Shown here: positions 33,480-45,439 of the stretch, piece by piece | Layout: every line of letters starts with the position of its first letter | Position numbering within the stretch: the first letter of the stretch is position 1 | Assembly: GCA_009760855.2 (NCBI GenBank) | Contig: WPIO01000245.1 | Span: forward strand, 62,001-126,000 | DNA length: 64,000 bases | Reading direction: 5' to 3' | Source: Cristatella mucedo | Lineage: Eukaryota > Bryozoa > Phylactolaemata > Cristatellidae | Made by a program: the position numbers and the translations under genes | Notes under the pieces: model-generated | Databases searched by the model: none | What the model was told of the DNA's origin: nothing | What the model saw: the letters and a program-made list of their open reading frames with translations, nothing else

Positions 33480-34285
33480 GAGGGATTCTCGGAAATAATC
33501 TCCCACCCCTTTATGAGAACTATAGGAGTTATGTCCCTTAAAACACATTTATTCATATTTCTCAAATACAATTGACGAACAGGAATTCAACTTTGTACAA
33601 ACAACAAGAGCATGATGCTTTATTTACCTTTTTATGTAACCATAGTGCCACTTTGACCTTCTGATTACCTGTAAAAGTCAAGGTCGAATTTTTGCTTCGG
33701 TGTATCCCTTTGGTTTTATTCAAACAGATTCATTACAATGCATTGTAGAAATAGGTTCAACATCTAAAAAGATGCAAAAAACTTTGTTTTAGTCTGTTTT
33801 CTTCGCAAAAGTAATAAAAAAGATTTTTGACGTTTAAAAAATTGCATTATTCAGTAAAATGTCGACCATGTGACTTTAAAGGACAGTCGTGCTGTAATAA
33901 CTTCACATACAACCAAAATTGGGAACTCCATGGGTAAAAGATTTTAACCAGAGCACATATTCCAAATTTTAAGGCGATTTTGCCGTATATGGTCAATCTG
34001 TAGCATCTCAAAGGCTAAAGCCTAACTGTTCAGGAAGCACAGTCAATGTAGCCAACTTATAGCTCAACCAGCTGGCAGCCTATACCTAGATGTCATAAAA
34101 AGCACATAAACGTCATAAAATGTTGCTAATACTTTAATGTCTTTTTGGCGGATCATACATTTCACACAATCGTAATTTCTAGTTTATGGGGTCACTATTG
34201 TCAGAGATATGACATAAGCATGATAGCAAAGGTAGGCATGATAGCTCTCAAGCCGCCAGCGGTCAAACTACGCCGGCGGCTCAAA
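33480..34285. repeat. Repeat C, copy 1 (old interspersed repeat)
   Basis: Shares ordered short matches with 62985-63555: GGAGTTATG...CATTTATT; TTGACCTTCTGATTACC and AAAAGTCAAGGTC (against TTGACCTTCTTACGACCC and AAAAGTCTAAGGTC); and CATATTCCAAATTTTAAGGCG (against CTATATTCCAAATTTCACGCG). Identity is low, so it is old. Its class is unknown; a Helitron-like or other non-autonomous element is possible. Confidence 0.55.
34251..34281. repeat. GC-rich hairpin at the end of repeat C copy 1
   Basis: AGCCGCCAGCG (34251-34261) pairs with CGCCGGCGGCT (34271-34281) over 11 positions with one mismatch and a 9-nt loop. It stands out in an AT-rich setting and lies right at the junction with an L2-A relic. 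Confidence 0.85.
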
Positions 34286-34585
34286 ACTCAAAACTCTGGA
34301 GTATCACACTGAGATAAGACCTGACTATTGCAATGCATCGCCACTAATTTCCAGGCCAATTGAGAGGATCTCAAGAATGATTTGAGAAATTCTGCCAGTA
34401 GGTCGAGCAACCTAAGCAGAGAGAATCTACCTACGTCTGCATTCCTCGTTAGGTCGTTCTACACTCGTAGTAATAAAGAGTTAGTGGTGTGATTAGTTAT
34501 AAAACCAGACCGGAACTTACAAGTAAGGTTTAAAGGTTCAATATATGAGCTCAGCTGATAATCCACGACTCGTTATAGTGTCTTT
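34286..34585 (-). mobile_element. Old L2-A relic (RT region)
   Basis: Matches the L2-A RT region in reverse, e.g. GTCTGCATTCCTCGTTAGGTCG and CAGACCGGAACTTAC; no frame remains. Confidence 0.7.
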
Positions 34586-34661
34586 GATAGGGTGATACTT
34601 TATTAGTAGCGACGGCAGCTGTTAAAGCTCGTCTGCGTTGAACAAATAAAGCTTTTTACTT
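34586..34661 (+). mobile_element. SINE-A 3' fragment
   Basis: GATACTTTATTAGTAGCGACGGCAGC... to AAATAAAGCTTTTTA aligns with the SINE-A middle and end; the tRNA head is missing. Confidence 0.5.
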
Positions 34662-35534
34662 ACAGATAATGAGAGGTACAGCCTTTATGCTTGCCCCAAA
34701 AAAACCGTAGGCATAGCAGTACATGCACGTTAGCCACTTGCATAGTAGCTGATGGAAACGGAAAACTCAGTCATCTTAAGTACATAGACTAGATCTCTAG
34801 CCTTTGTTTCGCCACGGGGTTAGGTTGATCACTGTTGGCGAAGAAGGGCAAGGCGAATGCATTTGATTACTGAAGTCGTAAGTTTGAGCACTTAGAAATA
34901 CAAGTAGTGCCTGGATAAAGTTTATGTTATGCAAGCATGCTTTAGTAATGAATGGTATTAGTAACACTACACTTAATTCGACATGAATAATGCGAATTCA
35001 TAGAGAAACAAACATGCGCTGAACACGACGACATTGCTTGCCAATCACACCGAACCTCATATTATAACTAATCTAGGATTACTTGTAAGAGATTTTCGTG
35101 TGGTCTAGAATACGGATTTGAAAAATAGTTTCTGCCATTCAGTAAATTCAGATTTTGCTTAAAAAATTAAAACCACCGTACGGTGTCAGAGTTGTTTGGC
35201 TCGTTAACTTTAGTAATCAAAAGTTATTATTACAGTTTAAATACAAATTTGGAACCTACAGGAATCGATGAAATAAAGCCAATTATCAGTTCAAGATAGA
35301 TAAATATTACCGCAAAGCTTTGCGTACAACTTCAAAGACTGCAGGAAATCGATTTTTGCAAATTAAATTGACATTCAAACTGCAATCGTAGCCGTCACTA
35401 TTTAAAATAATAATGATACTTTCTGTGGGTGAAATAAGTCTGTCAAGGTGAAAATTGAATCCTTAAAGCAACTCGGTAAACTTTTTTATAAATAATCTGT
35501 AAGTATTTTGGGTGCCATTTTCCGATTAATTTTG
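34662..35534. other. Unannotated AT-rich sequence
   Basis: Nothing recognised on either strand. Confidence 0.4.
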
Positions 35535-35672
35535 TCTTAGCCAGCGGTTAAGGTGCTCGCTTTCGACCAAGGTCTGGCTGAGGTCGTGGGCTCGAGCCCG
35601 GAGGCATATGTGAAGCGCCTGAATAGAGATAAGTTCTCTTGGGGCGCTATACAAATAAATTATATTTTTTTA
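35535..35672 (+). mobile_element. SINE-B copy, sense orientation
   Basis: The clearest SINE-B: A-box-like TTAGCCAGCGGTTAAGGTGC, B-box region GGGCTCGAGCCC, then the L2-A-like tail GAAGCGCCTGAATAGAGATA / AGTTCTCTTGGGGCGCTATA with both stems of the hairpin intact. Confidence 0.9.
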
Positions 35673-35919
35673 TTTTAACCCTAATTTCATGTCAGCCTAC
35701 ACGTACTACTAAATCTTGTAATTGCTTTAAAGCTGCAGTTGCACCAAGTTATACTTTTGTCAGCCTTAGTAATAGTCAAAGAGGCCTTTAAAATTGTGAT
35801 AAACTGTCAAAACTAAGAAGTTAAAGAAACTTAACGGAGTCAGCCTTGATTCGGGTATAGAAATTCTTACTTAGGATTGTAGACTTACGTAGTCTTTTGC
35901 TTGTTTGGATCGATATTTC

Positions 35920-37130
35920 CGCAGCTTTTCTTTCTATCGATGCCCTAGTTCTTCTTGAGGGCCTCTAATCTCGACTGGTCAGCACTGGCACTGCACTGCA
36001 ATACTTCAGTCCTATCTCAGTGGGGCAACTCAGAATAATAATGTAAATGGACAAAAATCATCCACGGAGCCTGTGAAGTATGAATTGCCTCAGGGCTCTG
36101 TAATTGGCCCGGTTCTTTTTATGGTTAATGCCCTCCCTCTTGTCAGGTACAATCTTTTAGCTATATGCACATGAAATTCAGCTGAACCTTTGCTTAGATT
36201 CCTCACAGCCAACTTGCACATTGAATTGTCTCAGCTGCCTTGCTGAATATATGGACGACATTCACGAAATGGATGGCAGCAACTTCTGTTAAGTTGATTG
36301 GTGATAAAACCAACCCACTAGGTACGGGCAAACCAAGTATGATTAAAAAAATATAAAGGCTCTCGCTCAAAAATGGCTCTTTGAGCATGTCTCTAGTTAA
36401 ATCAGCACGAAATCTAATCATGGTCAAGTGACCTTTCATCAGACAACCACACCTGCCCCAGTCAAGTCTGCCTGCTTGCAGCAGCATAAAAGTGCCAAAA
36501 TTTGAGTTTGTTTAGATAGGGATACCGCATCTAAACTGGCCCCAGCAGTTCTGACATCTCCTCTTGACTTCTGTAACTCACTGCTTCTTTACCGGCCAGG
36601 TCAATTGGGCGCTTAAATTTTGTGCCAAACTTTACAGCAATTTTTGCCAGTCGTTAGAGTCGCAGTTGCTGAATGCACTATTTCTCGCCGATCTGCACTG
36701 GCTCAAAGTCTAGTATTTCATGGTTCCATCACTCATTTTTAGGTTCTTTATTCTTTGGCTTCAGCCTATCTATATGGTCTAGCTCCCACCAAGCTAGCCA
36801 TCATAGCACTCGCTTTTCAGAATCTAATCATTAACCTATACCTCATACGAACCGAAAATTCTCTGAAGAACGTGGATTTAGTTCGTATGCTCCCAAAGCT
36901 CGGAACTCACGTCGACTTAAGTCACAGCATCCACCAATTTTACCACACTTTAAAGAAGCTAAAGTGCATGTATTTATTGCAGTATTTAGCTGGTCCATGT
37001 GAATCAACCTTCACGTGCTTTTTATTGCTGACACCCTGCATTCTGCCGCTGTTCCTACTTGCATTCAGACTCTCTGCATGTCACACCTAACCATGTTATT
37101 CTTGTTGTCTTTGAGAAAGCTTGAGTTGAT
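35920..37130 (+). mobile_element. Old L2-A relic, RT palm to 3' UTR
   Basis: Collinear but decayed: motif A region near 35925, GCCTCAGGGCTCTGTAATTGG (motif B) near 36090, and the C-terminal coding part to about 36990. Ends in 3' UTR remnants that meet an opposite-strand tail. Confidence 0.75.
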
Positions 37131-37144
37131 TGAACAAGTTTCTT

Positions 37145-37262
37145 GTGATAATAATACTAATAATGTTATTATATTTGATAAAACACCCTTACCGAACTTG
37201 ATCTCTTTCTAGGCGCTCTACATTCCTGCAAAGGAAGCACGATAGACTTGTTAGTGGTAGCA
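37145..37262 (-). mobile_element. L2-A tail fragment
   Basis: AATAATACTAATAATG then the reversed stem-loop (CCGAACTTGATCTCTTTCTAG) and a short 3' UTR piece. Tail-to-tail with the preceding copy. Confidence 0.8.
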
Positions 37263-37984
37263 TACTCATTAAATAACTAAAATAACATGGTTATGAGATT
37301 GTAAACCACAATTGAATTCTCTGTTGGGTCAAAATCAAATCTATTATTAATCTTATTGTCATCAAAGTAATTTTAGTTGATTTAACCAACATTTATAATG
37401 AGATTGCAACATTTCTGTGACAATGTCCTGAAGTTATTCCATTTTAGAAGAAAACGAGCTGTAATGGTTACAAATCATCGTTGCTCGATCAAGTCGTGCC
37501 TCGCACAGTCGACAATTGAATGGAAGTTGACCATCATGGAAGCTTGATTATTGCGTCATACTTTCCTGTTCTTGGAAGACCAGATTTCCACGTCCGAGAG
37601 GCTGCCCTTTAATATCATAAAGATAGCTATCTACTGAGTTTAGTTATTGACAATGGAATCATGAGACCTACTACACTTTAAGTGGAGTGTCATTACACAC
37701 GTCTTGGAACTATAATAGGTATTTGCAATCGCAGAAATCGAAAAATTGACCTGATAAAAAACCCGATTATAAAATGCTATTGTAAAGCTGTAATGAAGGC
37801 TCCGGGCTGCGATCCCCGAGTGCCATTGCTTATCTCTAGTTATATAATATATATCCTTGGTAGAATAAGAGTTGTATAATGGCAAGTGTATTTGGCGACG
37901 TAGGAAGTTAACCTTTTTATAAGTATTTTGTATTTGTTACACAGAAACCACGATCGAATGGTTCGTGTTAGTTTGCTCACTATA
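37263..37984. other. Unannotated AT-rich sequence
   Basis: No feature recognised. Confidence 0.4.
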
Positions 37985-38145
37985 AATAATAATAGTAATA
38001 ATGCATTTGCCATAGAGCCTTTAGAGACTTCAATCTCTTTCTACTCATTATAAATTTCTTAAAAAGGAGCCAGATCAGAGTGGCAGCATGCTCAGTGCAC
38101 TACAAGTTCAACATGGCTAGAGGTGATATACACAGTGTCAGCACA
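37985..38145 (-). mobile_element. Old L2-A tail and 3' UTR fragment
   Basis: AATAATAATAGTAATAATGC, then a decayed stem-loop and scrambled 3' UTR matches. Confidence 0.65.
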
Positions 38146-38179
38146 CACAGGATGATTGATATGCATGTACAAGCTAAAT

Positions 38180-38690
38180 TATATAGGTCTCTTCATTCTA
38201 TGGCTCCAGCCTATCTCTCAGATCTACTCCCCCACCAAGCCAAGCATCGTAGCAACCGCTTTTCAGAATCCAACAATCTACAAATACCTCGTACAAACCT
38301 CAAATTCTTTGGAGACCATGCATTTAGTTCGTATGCTCCCAAAGCCTGGAACTCCCTCCCGACCTGCGTCTGAACATTCCCTGACCTGGCCAAATTTAAA
38401 AGAACTTAAAAACACCTATTTAGGACAGCATTTAGTGGGTCCCTGTGATTTGTCCTTGATGTGCACATGCGTGTTGACACTGTGCATGCAGTCACTAACC
38501 ACATTTGCATGCTGACCCTGTGCATGTCGCCCCTAACCATATTATTCATTTTGTTTGTTTTTCAAGCATGATTTCACTTACCATTCAATTGAATTTCCCT
38601 TTGCAGCAAATATGAAGCGCCTAGAAAGAGATTAAGTTCTCCGAGGGCGCTTTATCAAGTGCATTATTACTATTATTATTATTACAGCCA
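38180..38690 (+). mobile_element. L2-A 3' copy with tail
   Basis: C-terminal coding end (frame 38080-38373 includes SLHSMAPAYLSDLLPHQAKH), 3' UTR, a clear stem-loop at 38617-38650 and (ATT)n. Confidence 0.9.
38617..38650 (+). promoter_or_regulatory. L2-A 3'-terminal stem-loop (RT recognition candidate)
   Basis: Outer arms GCGCC (38617-38621) and GGCGC (38646-38650). Inner arms AGAGA (38627-38631) and TCTCC here, TCTCT in most copies. Loop TTAAGT. It is kept in nearly every L2-A copy and in SINE-B. Confidence 0.7.
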
Positions 38691-38692
38691 AG

Positions 38693-39130
38693 TTTTACCT
38701 ACACAGAAGCGAAAGCCTAGATTTTGCCTGGCATTCCCTTCGTCTAGAGGGCGAGTGTCAACGGTGAAAGAAACGAGCACCGAGCACCGAGCTTTGAGGT
38801 ACCGCACCCATTCAGAGATTCACGGGTGATCTATCTCCGTTCGCATCAATAATTTGGAGTCTTCCCGAGAGATGTGATTTGAAGCATTGCAACGCAGTGC
38901 CAGCGATGTTCAGGCGAGATGATAGGCACTCGAAGACTTGGTGATTGATAATATCAAAACCCGCCGAAAGATAAAAAAAATAGAGTCTGCATTGTTAAAT
39001 ACGATGGTACACCGGCTTATGATTTTATCGATATACGAAGTGTTTCAAAATACGTGCTATCTCTCGGCAGATTTTTAGCTTTGAGGTGCCAGCTAAAAAT
39101 TCGGTTTAAGAGCCAGCTCCAGGTACTCCA
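38693..39130 (-). mobile_element. Old L2-A relic (RT palm region)
   Basis: Matches in reverse from the YADD-flanking region (GCGAAAGCCTAGATTTTGCC) back through motifs B and A; no frame survives. Confidence 0.7.
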
Positions 39131-39156
39131 CTGCTAGTTGCGACAGGGAACGTCAC

Positions 39157-39758
39157 ATTGTATGCCGTTATTCAGGTCAATACAGGTAGGGAAGCTAAGG
39201 ACGTTCCGTTGCAGGAGTCTGCCAACTACCTGGGTGCAATGCCAGTCATGTTTCTCGTTAAAGCAACTAGGCCTCTACAAATGTCTGAGAATATGACCGC
39301 AAGGATAGTTTTCAAGTCCCAGAGGTTTGACAACGTTACTCCTGTGCTGAAAGAGCTAGGATGGCTGCCGGTTTATCGACGGGTAATGAGGGTAGTTGTT
39401 ACGCTGACCCACAACGCCCACCGCGGCTTATCTCCTTCATACCTAGCTGAACTGCTGCATCAGTTCCAGTTTGTTCGCGCCCTCAGATCATGTGTGGACA
39501 ATAAATTAGCTGTCCCACTCCTCCGCCTAAAGACCGTTATCGACAGAAGCTTTAGCTCTGCAGTTCCATAGGCTGTGGAACTCGCTTCCACAATTCTTAC
39601 GCAACGACAAATACTCTTCTGCTGCCGACTATTGCTCGTCCTTTTCAGTGGTCCTGAGCTGCTACTTCCATGCTAGTCACTACCTCAACTGCTCTCTTGA
39701 CTGTGCCTTGTGGCTTTGTGTAGTTACAGACGGAGGGACATTAAATTACATTACATTA
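39157..39758 (+). mobile_element. L2-B 3' copy
   Basis: Frame 39158-39571 matches the L2-B C-terminal domain from FKSQRF and KELGWLPV onward; the first ~45 codons are more diverged. Ends with GTAGTTACAGACGGAGGGACATT and ATTACATTACATT. ACATT also stands at the left border (39152-39156). Confidence 0.8.
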
Positions 39759-39769
39759 TGAGACAAGCT

Positions 39770-39905
39770 TGTCGAGTTTGTGACCCTAGATGTGAGGAGG
39801 GCTCTGAACATGAGCCACAAGGGACACTGAGTTAGTGTGAAATTTGGATCTCAAGGTTTCAGATAAGTTATCAAAAGGAATACTAAAATACCTAAATACT
39901 GGAAA
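39770..39905 (-). mobile_element. L2-A endonuclease-region fragment
   Basis: GAACATGAGCCACAAGGGACA and AGATAAGTTATCAAAAGG match the reverse of the L2-A endonuclease end at 10.8 kb. Confidence 0.6.
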
Positions 39906-40832
39906 GATTGTTTTATTGAAAACATTATGTCATTAGCATTAGTGCAATCACAGGTAAAAGTGGGCTAGACATTTAAGGGAGCGATAGAATACTGCCGCAG
40001 CTGCTAGATTGCTGTCGGAAACTTAAAACAGTACACTCCTAAGATTGCTTCGAGGGGACTCCGAATGGCTTGAAATTGAGGGATGAGATTGTGCTAATGG
40101 TGGACCTAGTGTTTTAATAGCTCTAGGCACTGGCAAAAGAATGAGGAGCGTGTTAAAGTTGCCACGGTAATGGATGGATGGTTAAACGACTTCAACCCGG
40201 TATCGGGCAGAACAAACATTTCTAATTCATTCACATAGTTACGTTATGTATCAGCCCTGGTTCGTTGCAAGTTTAACACGAGTTAAACAACAAGCGTTTA
40301 GATGAGTCCATGAGTTAATAACTTACCTGATGATCAAGAAGATAGCGATATTCACAGCAGTTCAAATGGGAGTTAACCCTGGGAGGGGGGTATAGGATGA
40401 TTCTTTGAATTGCAAACTAGCGGCGTCTTTTTGTCACCGCTCCCTGCAGGCTCAGCAACGCTTTTATTTTTTAATGCACAATTAGTTGAATTTAGCAGGG
40501 GATACCTCATCAAGGAATTCTTTTGAATAATCAAATACAAGTAAACGATAAGCACGATTCTACCTAGTCGGCTGGTTAATAGCACTTCAGGAGTCTAATG
40601 GGGCCGCCTCTAAGTGGCTGACCCTGCTGCAAGCAGTATGTATTTATATGTCGGTGGGCACATTATTTCTAAGAAACTATGGTAAAAAGACAAACGGATT
40701 AGCTTTACCAAATTTCTTAGCTGAATTGCTTTCGGTATAAGATGCTTGCAAGAACATAGATTCTTGGAAGGAAATGCTGCAATGGATGCGATGCGATGGA
40801 TGAGAAACACTCATAGAGCTTGAAGGTGTGTG
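39906..40832. other. Unannotated sequence
   Basis: Short open frames only; nothing recognised. Confidence 0.35.
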
Positions 40833-40960
40833 TAATGTAATGTAATGTATCTCCGGCAGTAACTCCAAAAAGTCATAAAGACCACGTGGGTGTTATGCAG
40901 GAGAGTTTTGTATAGCGCACTCACAGCCTAAGCGGCTTTCGGTACGCATTCGGTGGAGCT
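40833..40960 (-). mobile_element. L2-B 3'-end fragment
   Basis: Tail TGTAATGTAATGTAT, stem-loop (CCACAAAG equivalent AAAAAGTCATAAAGACCACG) and the end of the ORF to CGGTACGCATTCGGT. Confidence 0.85.
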
Positions 40961-41401
40961 TGGATTTCTTTGTTAACAGAGGCATGTCGGTAAAAGGAAA
41001 AATTATAAATTATATCAAAGTTATGTTTAAGGGGATTATTATATACAATATAATTAAAATATCACAAAAATAACTATCACCTTCACATAGAAAATTAGCA
41101 TTGAGTTGTAATTTAGTGTACGAGTTCCCCTTACAATGTGTTCCAGTGTCCTAACCACTATTTTATTTGTATTACACGGGATCCACAACGAAGATGAGCG
41201 GTTCATTCTAGGTGAGCATTCCCATCGCTGATAAATCTAGGTGCAGAATGACTTCCAATAAGTCAGGTAATTGAGGCGGCTTAGGAATATACGTAATCCG
41301 TTTTTGCAAGTGAGAGTTATAAAGCATAGTAAGCACCAGCTGTCACCGAAGGCAACATTACAGGTGTGGCGGTGCAGAAGCCCTGCTTATTTATGTTTCT
41401 A

Positions 41402-41472
41402 TATATGTATCTCCATCTGTAACTCCACAAAGACGACAAGACTATGTGGGTGCTGCGCAGGTGCATTATTTT
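41402..41472 (-). mobile_element. L2-B tail fragment
   Basis: TATGTATCTCCATCTGTAAC followed by the reversed stem-loop; only the last ~70 nt. Confidence 0.65.
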
Positions 41473-41996
41473 AAATCCATGGCCATCATTAGTAAAATCA
41501 TTTAAAGTTATGGCTTAATGAGATTTATCGCCATTGAGCGTTCAGTTGCCAATGAGAGAGCTCAGGTTGCTACTACGCCGTAGAACAGGGTGAGAGCCTT
41601 CTCTTGGGGAAGGGGATATTACAAAGTTTTTCCGGTATCCTAAAAACAACCTTCACGGTCACTGACAGGATGTATGGGAGTACGTATTGTGTGCGCCTGC
41701 GGCTTCTGCTGCAACAAGCCAATTGCCAGACACTAATGCACACGCCTCACCTATGGCCAGTAGTTAAGCCACTAAAGCAGTGCAGCGTCAGGTCACTAAT
41801 GCAGGTTATATGTCTTGTAATCTGCTGCGATATATTGGGGCCCCATAAATGTGCCCATTGATAGGAATAAAGAAGTCTCGTTTACTTCACACGTGCAACC
41901 ACTGTCTTCATGAGACTGCAACTAGAACAGAAGCCGCTCGAGACACCCTCGCACAGCATATGCTACTCACCATTTACATTCACTGTACAAACTAAG
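41473..41996. other. Unannotated sequence
   Basis: An 85-codon plus-strand open frame (41604-41861) shows no domain or splice support. Confidence 0.35.
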
Positions 41997-42300
41997 TAAT
42001 AATAATAATAATAATAATGCACTTGATAAAGCGCGCTCAGAGAACTTAATCTCTTTCTAGGCGCTTTACATTTGCTGCAAAGTGAAATGCAAATGAATGG
42101 TAAGTAAAATCATGCTTGAACAACAAACAAAATGAATAATACAGTTAGGGGCGAAATGCACAGGGTCAGCATGCTGATGTGGTTAGTGGCAGCATGCACA
42201 GTGTCAGCCCGCATTAGCACATAAAGGACGAATCACAGGTACCCACTAAATGCTGTCCTAAATAAGCGAGTTTTTAAGTTCCTTTTAAATGTACTGAAAG
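41997..42300 (-). mobile_element. L2-A 3' end, truncated in the 3' UTR
   Basis: (AAT)n, reversed stem-loop, 3' UTR with the doubled motif and the start of the coding end (TTAAGTTCCTTTTAAATG). Confidence 0.9.
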
Positions 42301-42737
42301 TAAAAGTACTGAGGCCGAACTCTGATTGTGAGACCGTATCAGGAACATCTCCTTCACAGTTGGACTTCTGAAATTTGCACGATGGATACCGTTAAAGCTG
42401 GGTAGACGCACAACATTGACTTCGCCATGCTAGTAAAAGAGAACAGAGACAGGAACCAAGACTGAGCACCGGTCTCAGATCCAGAAATAACACATATTTT
42501 AACTCTTTACTGAATATCAGAGTACTTTTAAAGTCTTTCAAATCGATGACAGTTTTAGCTATACTTAAAAATGCCGGTTTTATTTTGATGTCCTAGCAAT
42601 GTTCATAGTGGCAATGTGTCGCAGAAAAAACATGACTCTGGAAGGAAAACTCGCCTGCAGCCGGTTATTCACAGTTGCTAGTTCAAGCCAACTTTAACGA
42701 AATATATAGATAGATGGCCTTACCAACCATATCTTTG

Positions 42738-42965
42738 CATAATAATAATAAAAATTTATTTTTTATATCAGCCTCAGAGAACTATACTTCTTTTTTCTAG
42801 CTACTTTGTGTTTGCTGCAAAAGAAGCATGGTTGAACGGTTTGTGTTAGCATGCTAAATGACAACAACCACAAAATGGCTGGAGTGAGACGCCATGGTTG
42901 GCATGCAAATATCGTTAGTGACAGCACGAACTGTGTCAGCACTCTTTAAGCACAGGAGAGCACAT
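42738..42965 (-). mobile_element. Old L2-A tail and 3' UTR
   Basis: AATAATAATAAAAATTTA, a decayed stem-loop and 3' UTR matches (GGCATGCAAATATCGTTAGTG). Confidence 0.7.
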
Positions 42966-43289
42966 GTGAGCATTGGACGAAATCTCTCCAGTTCAGCTCC
43001 AGAGGATCGCTTTGACAGAAAGGTATTTTCTTCTTGCCACCTTGGCTGAATGACAGCAGCTGAAGTTTTTTAGAAGAGCATTAAGTGAGCCAGCCACATT
43101 GGATATTGTTTTTTCGCTGCTTTTACCAAGCTGCAGAGCTAGTTATTGACAATCCTTACTACTACTTATGGGAATTGAGTTGTGAAGAGTCCATTCAATT
43201 TACAAAACAACCTCAAAAGATGGGTTAAAGCATGGTTAAAGGCAGTTTTTGAAGTCCTGGTGTAATGAGGCACTAGCCCATTTCGAACA

Positions 43290-43562
43290 CTACCACAATA
43301 TACAAGTGGAATTTCTACCGTGGTGGCATGAAGAAATTAAAAAAATCTTCGGTTTTGCATCTACACTATTGCAACTCGGGCATAGCTGGGCTACTAATAT
43401 AAATAGTAAGCCTACACAGCTATTTATTAATATAGCTGTGCATTTTGTCTGCCAATGCCGGAGTAAATAAGTCAAGTTTAGACAATCAATGTTGAAATCA
43501 CCCATAATGACTAAAAATCGATGTCTTGAGAAAAATAGAAACGAGATAAAAGGCAAATCCAA
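43290..43562 (-). pseudogene. LINE endonuclease fragment, probably another lineage
   Basis: The minus-strand frame contains RFLVIMGDFNIDCLN. GDFN is the conserved Asp/Asn motif of apurinic-type LINE endonucleases. The flanks do not match L2-A or L2-B. The rest of the protein is not recognisable. Confidence 0.5.
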
Positions 43563-44739
43563 GATAATGGAAGACTCACGAGGATTACAAGGTAAGGAGC
43601 TTACCTGGGAATGGTGTGGGGTGGTTGATCGTAGACGTCAGCATTTTATGATTGTGCATCTGTGATTCGGCAATGCTTCTATACAAGCTAGACTTGGCCT
43701 TTTCTAGGACCATAAACAGAGCTATTCTGCAGCATGCCTATAAATTGGTTTGTCACTGGTACAGTTTAAATGCTTATTTGGCAAACAGTGTTGGTTGAGT
43801 AGACACATGATTTTAACTATGTATACGTCATCTAGTGCAAAGCATTTCTATTGATAGCATGTTATTAGCTCAAAGTCACATAAACAGCGATGGACAGCAA
43901 ATCTACGTTTGTAAAGCTTACAGCTCGATTCACATAACCTATAATTCTGTTTTAAAGAAACCAATAACTTATCAAGTTGTCTTGCGAGCTAATTTTAGAT
44001 AAATGCATGGCAATTGAAGAAAACACACTCAGCCCGATACCTCAATTTGTTACAAATCAATTAGAATTGTGAGCTCCATTTCACATTTTGATACATATTT
44101 TTTAACTGTTGTTGGATTTTAATTTCGGGTGATGCAAAGTGATTCTGTCAACAACCAAGTCAAATATCACAACCTGTGACAACTTTTTGAAAATAAACAG
44201 ATTATAAAAGTGCTTAGCTTCAACTTTTCAGAGTATGACAGTGCTGTGAATTGTAAGTACAAAATTGCTTAAACCCCATGTACTGCCATAATAGTGGTAA
44301 TAGATGGCTGCATGTAAGGCAACTCACGTGTGATGCTGCATCACTCCTAGCTTTTTTGAATCAGCACCGAAAAAGCAACCACTTTTAGCTGACCGGCTTA
44401 GCTAGGTGGTGAAGTTGACCCGAGGCACCTCTGCTGCATCTCTCAGTGACCAGCTTACTTCACAACCTTGCCGTAATTTAGTAGATGGGGGATCCCCTCT
44501 GCATTTGAACCAATAGCCTCACTCGCTTCCGGCTATCAGTCTGGTAATACTGCAATCAGGTGAAGATGCCTGCTAGTTTGTTAATCGGAGCCACACCTAG
44601 CCATCGGCCTGTACACTCTACGTCCTACTGCTGTGAGTCTCCCCCAGCAAATTAACCAGCTACGAGTTGACTAGAAGTCTCACCTAGATACTTTACCACC
44701 TCCCTAAAAGTTAGCAGCCTGAGCAGGGTGAGAGCCAGC
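43563..44739. other. Unannotated sequence
   Basis: No gene or repeat recognised between the endonuclease fragment and the next L2-A relic. Confidence 0.4.
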
Positions 44740-45187
44740 CTACAAGCTACGGTGTACAACGACCTACTTAGGAATGCAGACATAGGTCGAGTATCTGCTA
44801 ATTTTGCTCGATCTTTCGGCAGCTTTTGATACTATCGATCACCAAGTTCTTCTATAGCACCTCTTATCTCACCTGGGCAACACTGGCAGTGCTTTGCAAT
44901 GATTCAGGTCCTATCCAAGCTGGAGAATTTGCAGTATTGACTCGAATGGACACAGATCATCCGAGGTACCTCTAAAATATGTGGTACCTCAGGACTCTGT
45001 GTTAAGTCCGGATTCTTTTCACGGTTTAAACTCTCCCTCTTGCTGATGTGATTGCCAAGCACAATATTGGATTTCACTTCTATGAGAGTGACACTCAGTT
45101 GTAACTTTACTCTGATCCCTCCCAGCCCTCGAGAACTTCAATCTATCTCAATTCGTTTGCAGCATGTATTGATGACATCCACACATT
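44740..45187 (+). mobile_element. Old L2-A relic, left half
   Basis: Matches L2-A RT from before motif A (GCAGCTTTTGATACTATCGATC) to GATGACATCCACACATT at 45187, where an L2-B element is inserted. The right half resumes at 48636. Confidence 0.85.
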
Positions 45188-45439
45188 CCACTCCGCACTA
45201 AAGAGCGGCCTCGGGCGACTCCTAGCTTGGTGTGGACCTTTACTTGATTTCTCCGTAATACCTTCGGGTATTCCGCTGCTATCTTCGCTGTGACTATTTA
45301 TGAGCTGTCCTCGGATATGCTACACAAAACAGGACCTGCTTAGCACAAGATGCGATGTCGCCATTAGTCGATACCTACCAGCAGGCCTTCTCTGGCGGGT
45401 CAGTGAGAACCTACAAAATCTACGACTCGTAAGTTTAAA

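Noticed and set aside
35535-35672. tRNA genes suggested by A- and B-box motifs
   Set aside because: The motifs recur in multi-copy elements with LINE-like tails and cannot fold into a full cloverleaf; these are SINEs.
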